DNA from: Alnus glutinosa
Lineage: Eukaryota; Streptophyta; Magnoliopsida; Fagales; Betulaceae
DNA: 64,000 nucleotides
NCBI RefSeq assembly: GCF_958979055.1
Contig: NC_084899.1
Coordinates: forward strand, 2,906,001-2,970,000
Reading direction: 5' to 3'
The notes under the pieces are model-generated. The model saw only the letters and a list, made by a program, of their open reading frames with translations. It had not been told where the DNA came from and did not search any database. Of this stretch, positions 23,239-33,993 are shown one piece after another. Positions within the stretch are counted from its first letter, which is position 1. Every line of letters starts with the position of its first letter. The position numbers and the translations under genes were made by a program.

Positions 23239-26189
23239 TGTTGGAAATAAAAGACCAAGAAAATAAATAGAAAACTTAACAATTAATAAATTATATTTAT
23301 TAATTAGATGAGATTAATAATTAGATTTTAAGTGATAATATTAGTATTATAGAAATAAAATGTGTTTAAAATAAATAATAGAATTAAAGTAATAATAAAT
23401 AATTAATTGTACTGTTAAAGTGTAGTTAAAATAAATAGGAGGTCAAATATTAATTACTAAATAATGAGATTTTAATAAAATGGGATTCCACTGCAATCCA
23501 CATAAATTTGGGGTTTTAAATAAAGAAAGTCTTATCTTGGCCATGTAGCATCACCAGATTGGCTAGAGTGGATTTTATTATTCCTTCTTGTCCAATCACA
23601 TTGCGCAACGTGTCCCACTCCCACTCTCTTCCTCTCTTTTTTTTTTTTTTTTTTTTTTTGACCTTTTTCTCTTTTTCTCTCCGTCACTCACACGTCAGAC
23701 CTCTCTCCTTTTCCTTTTCTTCCTTCCCTTCCCCTCCCCTCTTCACGCACACACCACTCATCTCTCTCCCTTTATTTTCTTTCCTTCATTTTTCCCCCTT
23801 CCTCACGCAACACCTCTCTCCCATTTCTCCCTTTCTCATTTCTTCCTCTACCCACAACAAATCGAGAGAGTGATTCACGCAGGAATGGTGAGAGAGCCCG
23901 AGTTGCAGAAATTTACGAAGAAGAGGAGGAGAATAAAATGGTAAAAAAATCTCTAAGCCTTTCCTTGTAATTTTCAGACTACCCATTGCAGTATTGCACG
24001 AAAATCATGTTACATTGCTAGGACTTTGATTGAGTTTGATTTAGGTTAATTTTGGGGGAAAATACCGAATGGGTCTCTATGAGTATGATTTCTTAAGTTT
24101 GTTTCTCTTGATTTCCTTGTGGGATTTTCGGTGATAGCAGATTTGGGCATTAACTGATTTGGGTTTTGTTTAGAAGAAAATCTAGGGTTTATGGTGTTTT
24201 TTGGGGTGATGGCCTAATGGGGCTTGTGTGTGGTGTCATTGGTACTTGTTGGGTTTATGGTTGAATTGGGGAATTGGAATGGTGATGGCATTTCTTGTTT
24301 TGCTAGGCTATGAGTGGTTAAGTTTCTGGTTGAAATTCTAATTGGGATTATTGATTCTTTTAGGATCTTTGAGTTGATTTATTATTGTGGTTGATGCTTG
24401 TGGTTAGTTTATTGGGCTTTTGATGTTGATTTTGGATAACTCTTGTTGGCTATGGACGATTGGTTATTAATGGTGGATTTCTAATGTGTTGTGTTGATCA
24501 ACCTAATATGGAGAAGAGTTGGAATCTTGTTTTGGTAGTGTTACTTTGTGTTGAATATTCTAGAATAGGTTGCTGATTTGGTATAGTGTTCATTGGGTGT
24601 ATTTTTGGTGAAATCTGAAATTTGGAGTCGATTTTTGGGTATGTTCCTTTAAATGCTGATTTATGTTAGGTTTGTATTTTAAGAGTTTTAAGCTTGATGA
24701 TTTACTTGTAATGGCCAAATTTATGTAAAGGAGGGATGATGGATTTTTTTATGGAATGTTGTTGGAGTTATGGGATTCCAAGTTATGGACTTTCTTGGAG
24801 GGTGATTTCGGGAGACTATTGGTTTGAGGATATTGTTGGTTGATGTTGGTTCTTATGATTAATTGAGGGGTCGATTTTAGTTGTTGAAGATGAGAGTTTA
24901 TGACTCCTTTGTGGATGCTTAGGTTTAATGAAGTTGTTGAAATTGTAGATGTATGAGTTATGTGTTGTTTGCTTAGGAGTTTTAAATGTGATAGCAAAGT
25001 ATGAATCAAACCATAGAGCAAGGTAGCCGTTAAGATATGAACCTATATGGGTGCGATAAAAGGGGAAAGCATTAAATGTGATGGTTAAGGTTAGAAGGTG
25101 ATAAGAATTATAAATTGACCAAATAACCCGAAGTCGATGAATATAAATTAGTAAGGTTATAGAGATATCTAAATAGGCTCCGGATCCATTTGGTAATGTA
25201 ACTAAGTAATTAATGCGCGTACCTTAGTATTATAAAATACCTAAGTGCGTTATGGGGTCGTGCCTAGCTTTATAGGCATCCTAAACATATGTCTATATGT
25301 ATATATGGGGACCGAATATACTTAGTTAGCTTAAATGGATAAACAGCTATAAGACTTATAGTTAATAGCAATAATAAGGTGACTAAATACCTAATTCACC
25401 TATCCGTGTACACATGACATTCATGTGTATCATCGGATTAGGTTTAAGTATTGTATGTGTATGTATATATGTATATGTACATATACATGTATATGAGTTA
25501 AAAATATATTGCTAAATTAGTAAATAACTGACAAGCTATAAAAGAGTTAGTAATATTAATGTAATACAACAATAATGAATGAATTAAGGAAAATAATAAA
25601 CACACATTTGTAGTAATAAATAAGATATAATATGAACCTAAACCTAAGTGTTAATTTAATAATAGTTTAGGATACTTAGTTAGCCTTAGAAGTAGGTTAC
25701 ACAACGGGTGAGCACGCGGGTAGTTTAAGTGTCATAGAATATGAGTCCTATAGCATAGTCTAACGTTATAAGTATTTGCAGGTTCGTGTCATAATTGGAG
25801 ACTTCAATGAGTCCTCCAATGTAGAGTTTGAGTTGTAGTCCAATGCAGCTAATGTGAGTATTCTACTCACTGAGAAACTATTATTTTTATGTATTATGGA
25901 TTTACAAAATATATATGGTTTTATAAATTCAAACCGACTATATGTTGAAATATATGTTTTGGATGATTTGAGTAGTTTCGATTATGTTCAAACTATATCA
26001 ATGATGTTTATGAAATGATGCATGAATGAAGAATGCTGAATTGATTTTAAGAGTTTGAATGTGTGCTACAGTTGGGATTTGAATTATGTAAAGAAGAATG
26101 ATAACAATGCATGTTGATTGATTTATTGTTTGAAGAGAGCATAATTTTCAAAGAGGGGCAGGTTATAGAGTTTGAATTGTAAAGCATAA

Positions 26190-26360
26190 AGCATGAACAT
26201 AATAACGAAAGAGAGAGTAAGCATCGTAATAACAAAAGAGAGGGTAAGTCTCATAATAACGAAAAAGAAGGTAAGTCTCATAATAACGAAAGAGAGGGTA
26301 AGTCTCATAATAATGAAAGAGAGGGTAAGCTTCGTAATAATGAAAAGAGGGTAAGTCTCA
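26190..26360. repeat. Tandem repeat inside LTR copy 2 (about 27-bp unit)
   Basis: AGAGAGGGTAAGTCTCATAA followed by a near-constant TAACGAA repeats six to seven times with small changes. It occupies the same slot as the unrelated arrays in LTR copies 1 and 3. Confidence 0.8.
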
Positions 26361-26465
26361 CAAAAAATAATAAGACTATCAGGAGCATGCATAACATAGT
26401 TTACATGTGTGTGCTATTTTTATGGTATGTATATTTCTATTGTATGATTTAAAGGCATTGAGCTT

Positions 26466-26925
26466 TAATATACTTAGATTACTACGCTACTGGATTTGAG
26501 TAATGTAAGTGTCTTGCGGTAGGTAGGTGGAATGTTATTTGTTCTTCAGTAAAGACGTGCTTGCATATTGGAGTTTCACTCTAGTGCTCGCATGATCAGC
26601 TGTTATTCAAAGGCAGGAAGCTGTAATGCACTCGACACAAAGTTACTCACATTTGGCAATGTTGTATCTTTGTATTGCTGAGTAAGATGCCATTAATTTG
26701 TGCTCAATATACTTAGATTACTACGTTACTGGATTTGAGTAATGTAAGTGTCTTGCGGTAGGTAGGTGGAATGTCATTTATTTTTCAGTAAAGACGTGTT
26801 TGCATATTAGAGTTCCACTCTAGTGTTCGCATGATCAGCTGTTGTTCAAAGACACGAAGCTGTAATGCACTTGACACGAAATTACTCATATTTGGCAACG
26901 CTGTGTCTTTGTACATTTAAGCCAC
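26466..26925. repeat. Direct tandem duplication of about 236 bp
   Basis: ATATACTTAGATTACTACG begins both copies (about 26470 and 26706). They share TGTCTTGCGGTAGGTAGGTG and GCATGATCAGCTGTT. LTR copy 3 has only one version of this stretch (52340-52450). Confidence 0.85.
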
Positions 26926-27277
26926 CAAATTGTAACAGTATTATAGTAGGTGAGAATGTATGTAGTTGCTTCCAAGGTGGGATGACTGAAACTTCTATAT
27001 ATGTTCACAGCTATATAGTATGCTTTAAATGTTTTCTATTAGTCGATGTTTGCTATATCAGCTATGGAGTTTTTCAAACAAAGTTTATAAATTAGTAGCT
27101 GTTACAGTGTACTCGAGACTAAAAAAGAAAAGTAGGTTTTTCGCGAAAACTTAGTGAATAGTATACGTCTTAGGTCTTAGTGTATTTATTTATACTAAGG
27201 CGGTGGGCTCATAATTTTACCTATACGGATGTGGCAAACATCCACAATCGTATAAATGATGATCCTTTGGCTATAGG

Positions 27278-27934
27278 TAGGGGTGTGCATGGGGCGGGGC
27301 GGTGCGGGTTTCCGCCTTTTTTGGCCCCGCCCCGTACCTTTGCGAGTTGGAAATCTCCAACCCGCAAACCGCACTTGATAAAAACTAACCGTGCGGGGCG
27401 GGTATTTTGAGTGGCATTTATGTAATTTTGATTTTATTTTGTAAAAAATAAAAATTTGAAAAAATACTGGTTTTTTTAATAAAAAAAATTAAATTCATAT
27501 TAATTTTTCACATAATCTTATGAATGTAAAGTCGAATTTTTAGGAAATCAACTCTGTTTCATTAAAGAAAAAAATTATAATTTCAAAGTTCCTTAAATTT
27601 AGTCCTTCGACATGTTGACACATATTTTTCAATCGTTCATATTTCCTTACAAGAACATTTTCCATGGAATTAACCTTGTAAAATAAACTAAAAACCCTAT
27701 TAATTATAGATAAAATTCTAAGAAACATGATTTTTTTTTTTTTTTTTTTTACTCTGTGCGGTGCGGGGCGGGGACCCGCATTTTTTAAAAGGCTAAACCC
27801 GTAACCCGTCCCGCCTTGCATAAATTTCTCAAATTAAGACCCTAACCCGCAAAAAAACTTGAAAACCCAGTCCTCTGCGGGGCGGGGTGGGGCGGGTGCT
27901 GCGGGGCGGGGATTGCGAGTTTTGCACACCCCTA
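27278..27934. mobile_element. Non-autonomous hAT element (657 bp) in LTR copy 2
   Basis: The ends are TAGGGGTGTGCATG and, inverted from the right, TAGGGGTGTGCAAAAC. The 8-bp flanks are GCTATAGG (27270-27277) and GTTATAGG (27935-27942). LTR copy 3 is uninterrupted at the equivalent point (52910-52930). The subterminal regions are rich in GGGGCGGG. No transposase remains. Confidence 0.85.
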
Positions 27935-28270
27935 GTTATAGGTATTCCGGTCATAGTTGATGGTGTTATAGTTATATACTTGAGATATTATGATTGAAGC
28001 TCGCCGCGACGGTTGTAATCGTCCGACCATGGGTTGTCCACTATTTGATAGGTTTGATTATGGCTTGTGACGCTTGTGTCACTTGTAGTATAAAGTCATT
28101 TATGTTATGTATATAATTTTAGGAAAGATTTAATCATATAGTTATTTAATGACTCTTTGTTGTAATTATTTGTGATAGATGTATAAGATGAGATTTCTGC
28201 TATTAGGTTTATGTTTTCCGCTGCATTGTAGATAGATGTTATACTCTGATTTACCAAGTACATATTATGA

Positions 28271-28487
28271 GGTATGTACTATTGAGGAACTCATTTCCTT
28301 TTTCTTTCATTCTTTGTACTCTTGGGTGGCGGCGTTCCTCGCACCTTTACCGCTTAGTTTTAATGATTTCCTTGTATTGTTTTTTCTTTCTTCCTAGTTG
28401 CCTTTCTTGTATACTTCATGTGTACTTGATTGCGCTTTGCGCTTTTTAATGATATCTCTTTTACTTATCAAAAAAAAAAAAAAAAAG
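28271..28487 (+). mobile_element. LINE 3' end with poly(A), breaking an RLK copy
   Basis: TTGTATACTTCATGTGTACTT, TGCGCTTTTTAATGA and a run of 17 A form the recurring 3' end of plant LINEs seen also at 42540-42655, 47212-47297 and 48704-48840. The poly(A) abuts GAAGCTCAC of the RLK-3 fragment. It is strongly 5' truncated. Confidence 0.75.
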
Positions 28488-29565
28488 AAGCTCACTCGTA
28501 AATGAATTGTTGCTTAACAACAAGCTACCCATATTCAATAATGTCCATAGGCCACTAGGAATATTTCCAGAAAAACATATTATTATGAACATTAAGAAAT
28601 ATCAAATTATTGTAATTTATAAGCGACTTGTGCAGTTGACCACTAAGGTTGTTGTCAAAAGCTACCACTCGTACCAACCTTCTATTATCACCCAAGTGTT
28701 GTGGTAGCTGGCCAGTAAGCCTATAATTGGACGCCACCTGAAAAACTTCAAGCGTAGAGTATTGCCTAAGGTTCAGAGGTAGAGTACCTGATAAATTATT
28801 GTAAAATAGTTTAAGATTTATCAGTCCCAGAAGACGACCTATGCTATCTGGAATTTTTTTTAAATAATTGATTGTTTAATAAACTCAAACCCGACAATTT
28901 GGTGAGTCTTTTGAAATCATCTGGTATTGTCCCGATCAAGTAATTCTCAGACAGATCAATAACATCTATGTTTGAAGCCTCAACCACCCGAGGAATCTCC
29001 CCATACAATTTGTTTTTGTAAAAATACACTTTACTCAAATTCTTCGGCATAAACAAACCGCTCGGGATTTTTCCGCTCAGATTGTTTTTTGACAAATCCA
29101 AATGCTCCAGTGCCGCCATTTCTCCATTTGTGTCTAGGATTTCTCCTACCAAATTGGAGCCTGCTACCCAAAGATACTTTAGTTTCTTCAAACCTTGTGA
29201 GCTCCAAAGGCAACGTTGTTGTGATTCTCGTCATGTAGGCTAATTCTAATCGTTCGAGATTGGACAAATTGCCAATTTCTGGCGGGAAAGAACCGCTAAA
29301 TGGAATATGGAAAAGCTGAAGTGACCTCAACTCTATTAACAGCCCGATTGATGTAGGGATGTTTCCGAAGAAGCTATTGGCTCCAAGATTGAGCTGGCGA
29401 AGCTAAGCCATGAGTTTAATGTCACCAAAAAAATAGTTCTGCGAGAGGTCGAGGTATTGGAGATTTGAGCAGTTGTAGAGAGCTCGTGGGAACTCATTAG
29501 AGGTCATATAGTTGTCTAAAAGGTCGAGGGTTGTGAGGTTGTTGAGGTCACAGATGAAGGGTGGT
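28488..29565 (-). pseudogene. RLK-3: ectodomain fragment of an LRR-RLK
   Basis: The minus strand aligns with RLK-4 from the first LRR after the Cys cap (about residue 93) to about residue 452. Signal peptide, remaining LRRs, membrane helix and kinase are absent. The 3' side is cut by LINE poly(A) at 28487, the 5' side by spacer unit B at 29566. Disabling changes include an in-frame TAG at about 29404-29406 (GCTTAGCTTCGC in place of GCTCAGCTTCGC), frameshifts near 29195 and 28860, and a 3-bp gain near 28720. Not functional. Confidence 0.9.
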
Positions 29566-30138
29566 TTTATTTTGCGCTGAAATATTTATACATTTGGGAT
29601 GTTCCTTTATTTTATTACTGAAATTTCACTTGCCCAAGGCCACCCTTGTGTGGTGCCACACAGATAGTTTGCTCAACAAGAAAAGAGCTAGGCTAAACGT
29701 TTACCCAAGGGAAAATTATATATATTTATCCCTGAACTTACACTTTAATTACAATGTTATCTTCCAACTTTATAAAGTTGTAATTAATTGAATCTCTATA
29801 TATACCATGGTGATCTATGGCCGACATGAGTCTCCACTCCATTGAGATCAAATGGCTGGGTCTCCTCCATGGATACCCATAGGTTACAGCCGACCATGGG
29901 TCTCCTGACAACCACATTTTTTTAAAATAAATTTTTAAAAAAAGGGTATATTATTGTTATTTTAGGTCACGTGTATATCAAATGATCAATTTTTCATATA
30001 ACTTAAACCAAAAATCTTAATGGTGGAGGGCTAAATAAAATAGGCTAATAGTTTGAAGGGTTAACTTAGCTTTTTAAAATTTAAGAGAGTTGGCAATTTA
30101 GGTATGTATAAAGTAGCACAAAAAAATGGGAAAGATTG

Positions 30139-30173
<35 letters not shown>

Positions 30174-30590
30174 TACATCAACAAAGGAATTATAATAAAG
30201 AACAACAAAAGGGTTGGACAACCTAACAAAAAGCTACAGAATAACTTAATCAGTGCAAGTAAATAAAAAACAAAAGAGAATGTATCAAATGAATAACGCG
30301 ACCCTATAAATTCTTAGCACGAATATAAAAACAAAATGGCCACCAATTAAGGCGGTTTGACAAGACGCACAAAAAATGGCACAACCAAGAGGTCCAAGAA
30401 TGGCCACAGATCTTGAAAGATTCAATATCCCAAATTGTAATCTAGCAAAGAAAAAACACTGATGAAGGGTAATTAATCGGAGCCAACATAAGAAAATAAA
30501 ACGAAATACAAAAGTTTAAGAACGATAATACTATAACAAAAAGCCCAGAAAACACAGATGGCATTGAACATTGAAGGAAGAGGCATTCCC

Positions 30591-30621
<31 letters not shown>

Positions 30622-31953
30622 TTTTTCCTCCCCTGAGAATAAGACGCCTTCGAGGAAACATGGAAGTTGGAAAAAAACTGGTGGAAGACTTGGACGCACT
30701 TTTAATGGTAAAAGTTTGTTTCACGCACATACATTTTGCAGTAAATTTCCACAACGAGAATCTTCTTTTTCCGATCAATTTCCACCACGATCGAATCGGC
30801 ATATCATTACTCAAAGATTAATTGTTCTTAGTGACTTCGACGGTCCTGCAAGGGAATAGTGCCGGCAAGCTTTGTTTTTTCTCGTCTCTTTAACAACTTT
30901 TCCAAGTGGAATTAATTATTGGCGTTAGAAAAAGTTTGAGTCATGAATGAGAACTAACTCCTCCGTCCATTCAGATGCAGTGGCTGGAATCATTGAACCA
31001 AAATATATTTAGTGCATAAGATTCAATACTACACTCGATTTAATTAGGGAGAAAATTGTCTTCCGATGAGAAGTCAATTCTTGTCAATATCTTATGTGCT
31101 TCTCGCATGCTATAATAGCACGCACACGACACTTTTGAAAATTAAGTCGAAAAAATGTTTTACAATCCAATTTGTTGAAAAAATGTGTACTTGTGGTTGT
31201 TGGTGTGTTGTGCACTTAGAGAAAGGCAAGTGGACCAAAGACCAAGATAAATATCGATCTCTTGTGGTTGTTGCTGTTTTCATGTGGGGTACCTATAGGT
31301 TTGTCTAAATCTATTTTTCTTTAGCTTTTCAAACTGCCTTGTGCGGCACATTAGCAGGACCGAGTCATTTGTCATTTCTTAAAATTTGTAATTATTTCAG
31401 TGCTGTTTTAATTTGGTTTGGATCTACTGTACGTTGGGAGCTCACTCCTTTTTATTAATAAGATCGTCAACTTCTTCTTTCTTTTGGATCAGGAGCGAGA
31501 ATGATTTTCCGTTGTAATCCTTTTTCTTATTCAATTTTTTTTTTTTAAAGAAAAGAAGAGAAAAGATGACCTTGTTGTTGGGGCCGTTTGCAAAGATAAT
31601 GGAATCCATTTACGCACTACCTAGCTTTTAGACGCCTACACATTTAGGAATTTGGGAACTTCCATAAACTAATTCTGCACAAAAGACAGAACTATAACCA
31701 CAAACACAAAGCCCTCAAGTTTTTTTATTTTGGTTTCCTCGTATCCCACATTCCTAAAATGTTTTATGCTTTCTCGTCCTGGTGAATTCAATCCCAACAA
31801 CTTTGGAATCTCATTGTTGCCTGCCATGATGTCTGACTATGGCAAAAAAAAAAAAAAACTTGTCGTCATGAAAGCAAAGCAAGGGTTCTCAAGAAATCAT
31901 GAGATCAATTGCCTCACAAATTATGTAGAACGAGCTCAATAATATGTTTTGAG

Positions 31954-32438
31954 TAAGGGTGTATATGCAGATGCGAATGCAGTTATTTATAATATTAGCA
32001 ATTGTACTGGCGTTACTTTTTTTACTATCCGCATCCGCTCGGTTATGATCCGATATCCGTAAATAGGTAATGAACCTATTTTAAAAGCTTTTTAAAAATA
32101 ATTTTGACCAATTTTAATTTAATTTTTTAGGTTTGTTTTGAAAATATATTGCAACACCAAAAATATGAAAATGAGGAAAAAAAAAAAAAAACCAAATGTG
32201 GATACGACCTCAAAATATTCATAGTAATCAATGCTCACAAGAAAAACCCTTATTTTTTTATCACATGATTCAATGAGCATAACAATCAAGCCTGCAAACA
32301 TTAAAAAAAAACTTAAATTATAAATCCAACATATATATATATTACATATAAAGGATGTATTCACATACGTAAAACCGTTATTCGCATCTGCGGATAGCAA
32401 ATATGAGCAGTTAATATCTGCCCGCATACACACTCCTA
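31954..32438. mobile_element. Non-autonomous hAT-like element in spacer unit B
   Basis: Orthologous to 2684-3127. The left end is TAAGGGTGTATATGCAG; the right end, inverted, is TAGGAGTGTGTATGCGG. The flanks are GTTTTGAG and ATTTTTAG, a diverged 8-bp duplication. Confidence 0.7.
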
Positions 32439-32863
32439 ATTTTTAGCATCCTAAAATTATTTTAACTAAAAATAGTTACCTAAGGAAAAGGGTGTTAGCT
32501 CGAAAGACTATAGAGCCAATAATGTATCTCTCCATTCCTCGAATTTCTTCATTTCACATTACGCAATAATTGCATTGAATAGGCTTAAGGGTGTATTCGC
32601 ATACCTAAAACCGCTATTCACATCCGTATATACAAATAATATTTTTTGCTAACTACATTCACATGTGCGGATAGCTAATATGAGCAGTTAATATCTGCCC
32701 GCATACACACTCCTAATTTTTAGCATCCTAAAATTATTTGAACTAAACATAGTTACCTAAGGAAAAGGGTGTTAACGCGAAAGACTATAAAGCAAATAAT
32801 GTATTTCTCCATTCCTCGTAATCTTCATTTCACATTACGCAATGATTGCATTAAATAGGCTCC
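32345..32863. repeat. Direct tandem duplication (about 245-270 bp) spanning a hAT end
   Basis: ATTCACATACGTAAAACCG...AATAGGCTTAAGGG is followed by a second copy from about 32589. Both hold CTGCCCGCATACACACTCCT and GGAAAAGGGTGTTA. Units A and C have one copy. Confidence 0.8.
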
Positions 32864-33568
32864 TATTTATTTCATTTGGACAATTTTACCCCCCTAAAAG
32901 AAGGGACTATGGCTGGTTGAACATAAAATTTTTACTATCGTGAAGAAATATGGTAGTCTGCATTTTTTTTGAAATGAAAGTCATGTGATAGTTCACATTT
33001 CAGTAGGTAACATAATAAATACCAGGTGAACTGTCACGTCAATTTGTAAACGTAATAATTGCTGTGTAATCTACCATGTGACATGGCAATCTACATTTTA
33101 ATGCTGCCATGATAAGTGTCACATAGACTGACACGTCAATTTGTAAGAATTTTATAATAAAGGTTGTAGTACCCTTAGCGATAATTATAATCGACCTTTT
33201 ATATAGACTCATAGTACAAAGAGATAATTGAAACCTAAAAACTAGAAATAATATCTCATCAACCCTTATCAAATCCTAAAGATTCTATCTCATCTCACCT
33301 TAGAATATATACTCTATCATGCTCCATGAAACACATGGTAATATGCAAGATTAGCATGTTTTTCTTTAAAAAAAAAAAAAAGTTTAAGACACATGTAAAA
33401 TATTTGAATAATTAGTGATTTTATTGATATGCCTAAGATAATATAAAACAGACTCAAGAAAAAAGAGCTTGTTGCTCTAATACAACAACGTCATACATGT
33501 AAACGAAATCTCCTCTATCCAAACCTTATCTAATACAACACTTCTAAAAGATTTATATATATATAGTA

Positions 33569-33694
33569 GAGTAATGTTACTCTTTACACTTATTTATCAC
33601 ATTCATTTTACGCCGGTTGATGTAGCATGTTTTAAGCTACTTAAAACATACCACGTCAGCCGATTTGAAATGGGTGTGAAGAGTAGCATTACTC
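33569..33694. mobile_element. MITE, 126 bp, in spacer unit B
   Basis: The ends are GAGTAATGTTACTCTTTACAC and, inverted, GAGTAATGCTACTCTTCACAC. The orthologous copy is 60126-60251 (also 126 bp) and a remnant lies at 3440-3515, so it inserted before the spacer was duplicated. Confidence 0.85.
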
Positions 33695-33811
33695 ATATAT
33701 ATAATACATAGAGATAATTCAAACATAAAAACAATACAACAATGTTATCCTCAAGCTTTAAAAGAAAAATGTTAGATATTATAATTTTATCCAATATGAA
33801 TTCAACAATAT

Positions 33812-33993
33812 GAGTAATGCTACACATCGTCCTCTTGTCCTCCTTTTGTCCTCCCAAATTTGATGTGGCTCTTAAAATCACCATTGAATTTATGATAGAT
33901 CATTATTGAATTTTGATCCAATGGTGATTTTAAGAGCCACATCAATTTTGAGAGGACAAAAGGTGGACAAGAGGATGATGTGTAGCATTACTC
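33812..33993. mobile_element. MITE, 182 bp, overlapping the 3' end of RLK-4
   Basis: The ends read GAGTAATGCTACACATCGTC on the left and GAGTAATGCTACACATCATC inverted from the right. The arms stay complementary for about 78 bp. Its right terminus supplies the last two codons (GAG TAA) of RLK-4. About 135 bp present at the same place near RLK-6 (60370-60510) are missing here. Confidence 0.85.

Larger units (their letters stand above)
23239..28270 (+). mobile_element. Long-LTR family copy 2, truncated and enlarged by insertions
   Basis: From about 25840 onward it aligns with LTR copies 1 and 3 (GAGTATTCTACTCACTGAGAAA, GTTTCGATTATGTTCAAA, CGCCGCGACGGTTGTAATCG and GGGTTGTCCACTATTT). The conserved CGGGTCGTCACA end is missing: it stops at about 28270, where LINE sequence begins. 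The start at TGTTGGAAATAAAAGACC is my estimate, taken from where RLK-2 homology stops. It contains a hAT element at 27278-27934 and two tandem repeats. No ORF has domain character; the pyrimidine-rich 23620-23860 block looks like a promoter/leader region. Confidence 0.6.
29566..33810. repeat. Spacer unit B of the RLK array
   Basis: Colinear with spacer unit A (1-3800), including the short matching ORFs (for example 2462-2674 against 31730-31942), which lie in duplicated non-coding DNA and share no known domain. Unit-specific changes are the hAT copy at 31954-32438, a direct duplication at 32345-32863 and MITEs near 33.6-34.0 kb. No gene. Confidence 0.85.

Noticed and set aside
23559..23944. 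ORFs rich in Ser, Phe and Leu near a promoter-like pyrimidine block
   Set aside because: Overlapping frames of a CT-rich tract inside a long LTR; likely leader DNA, not a protein.
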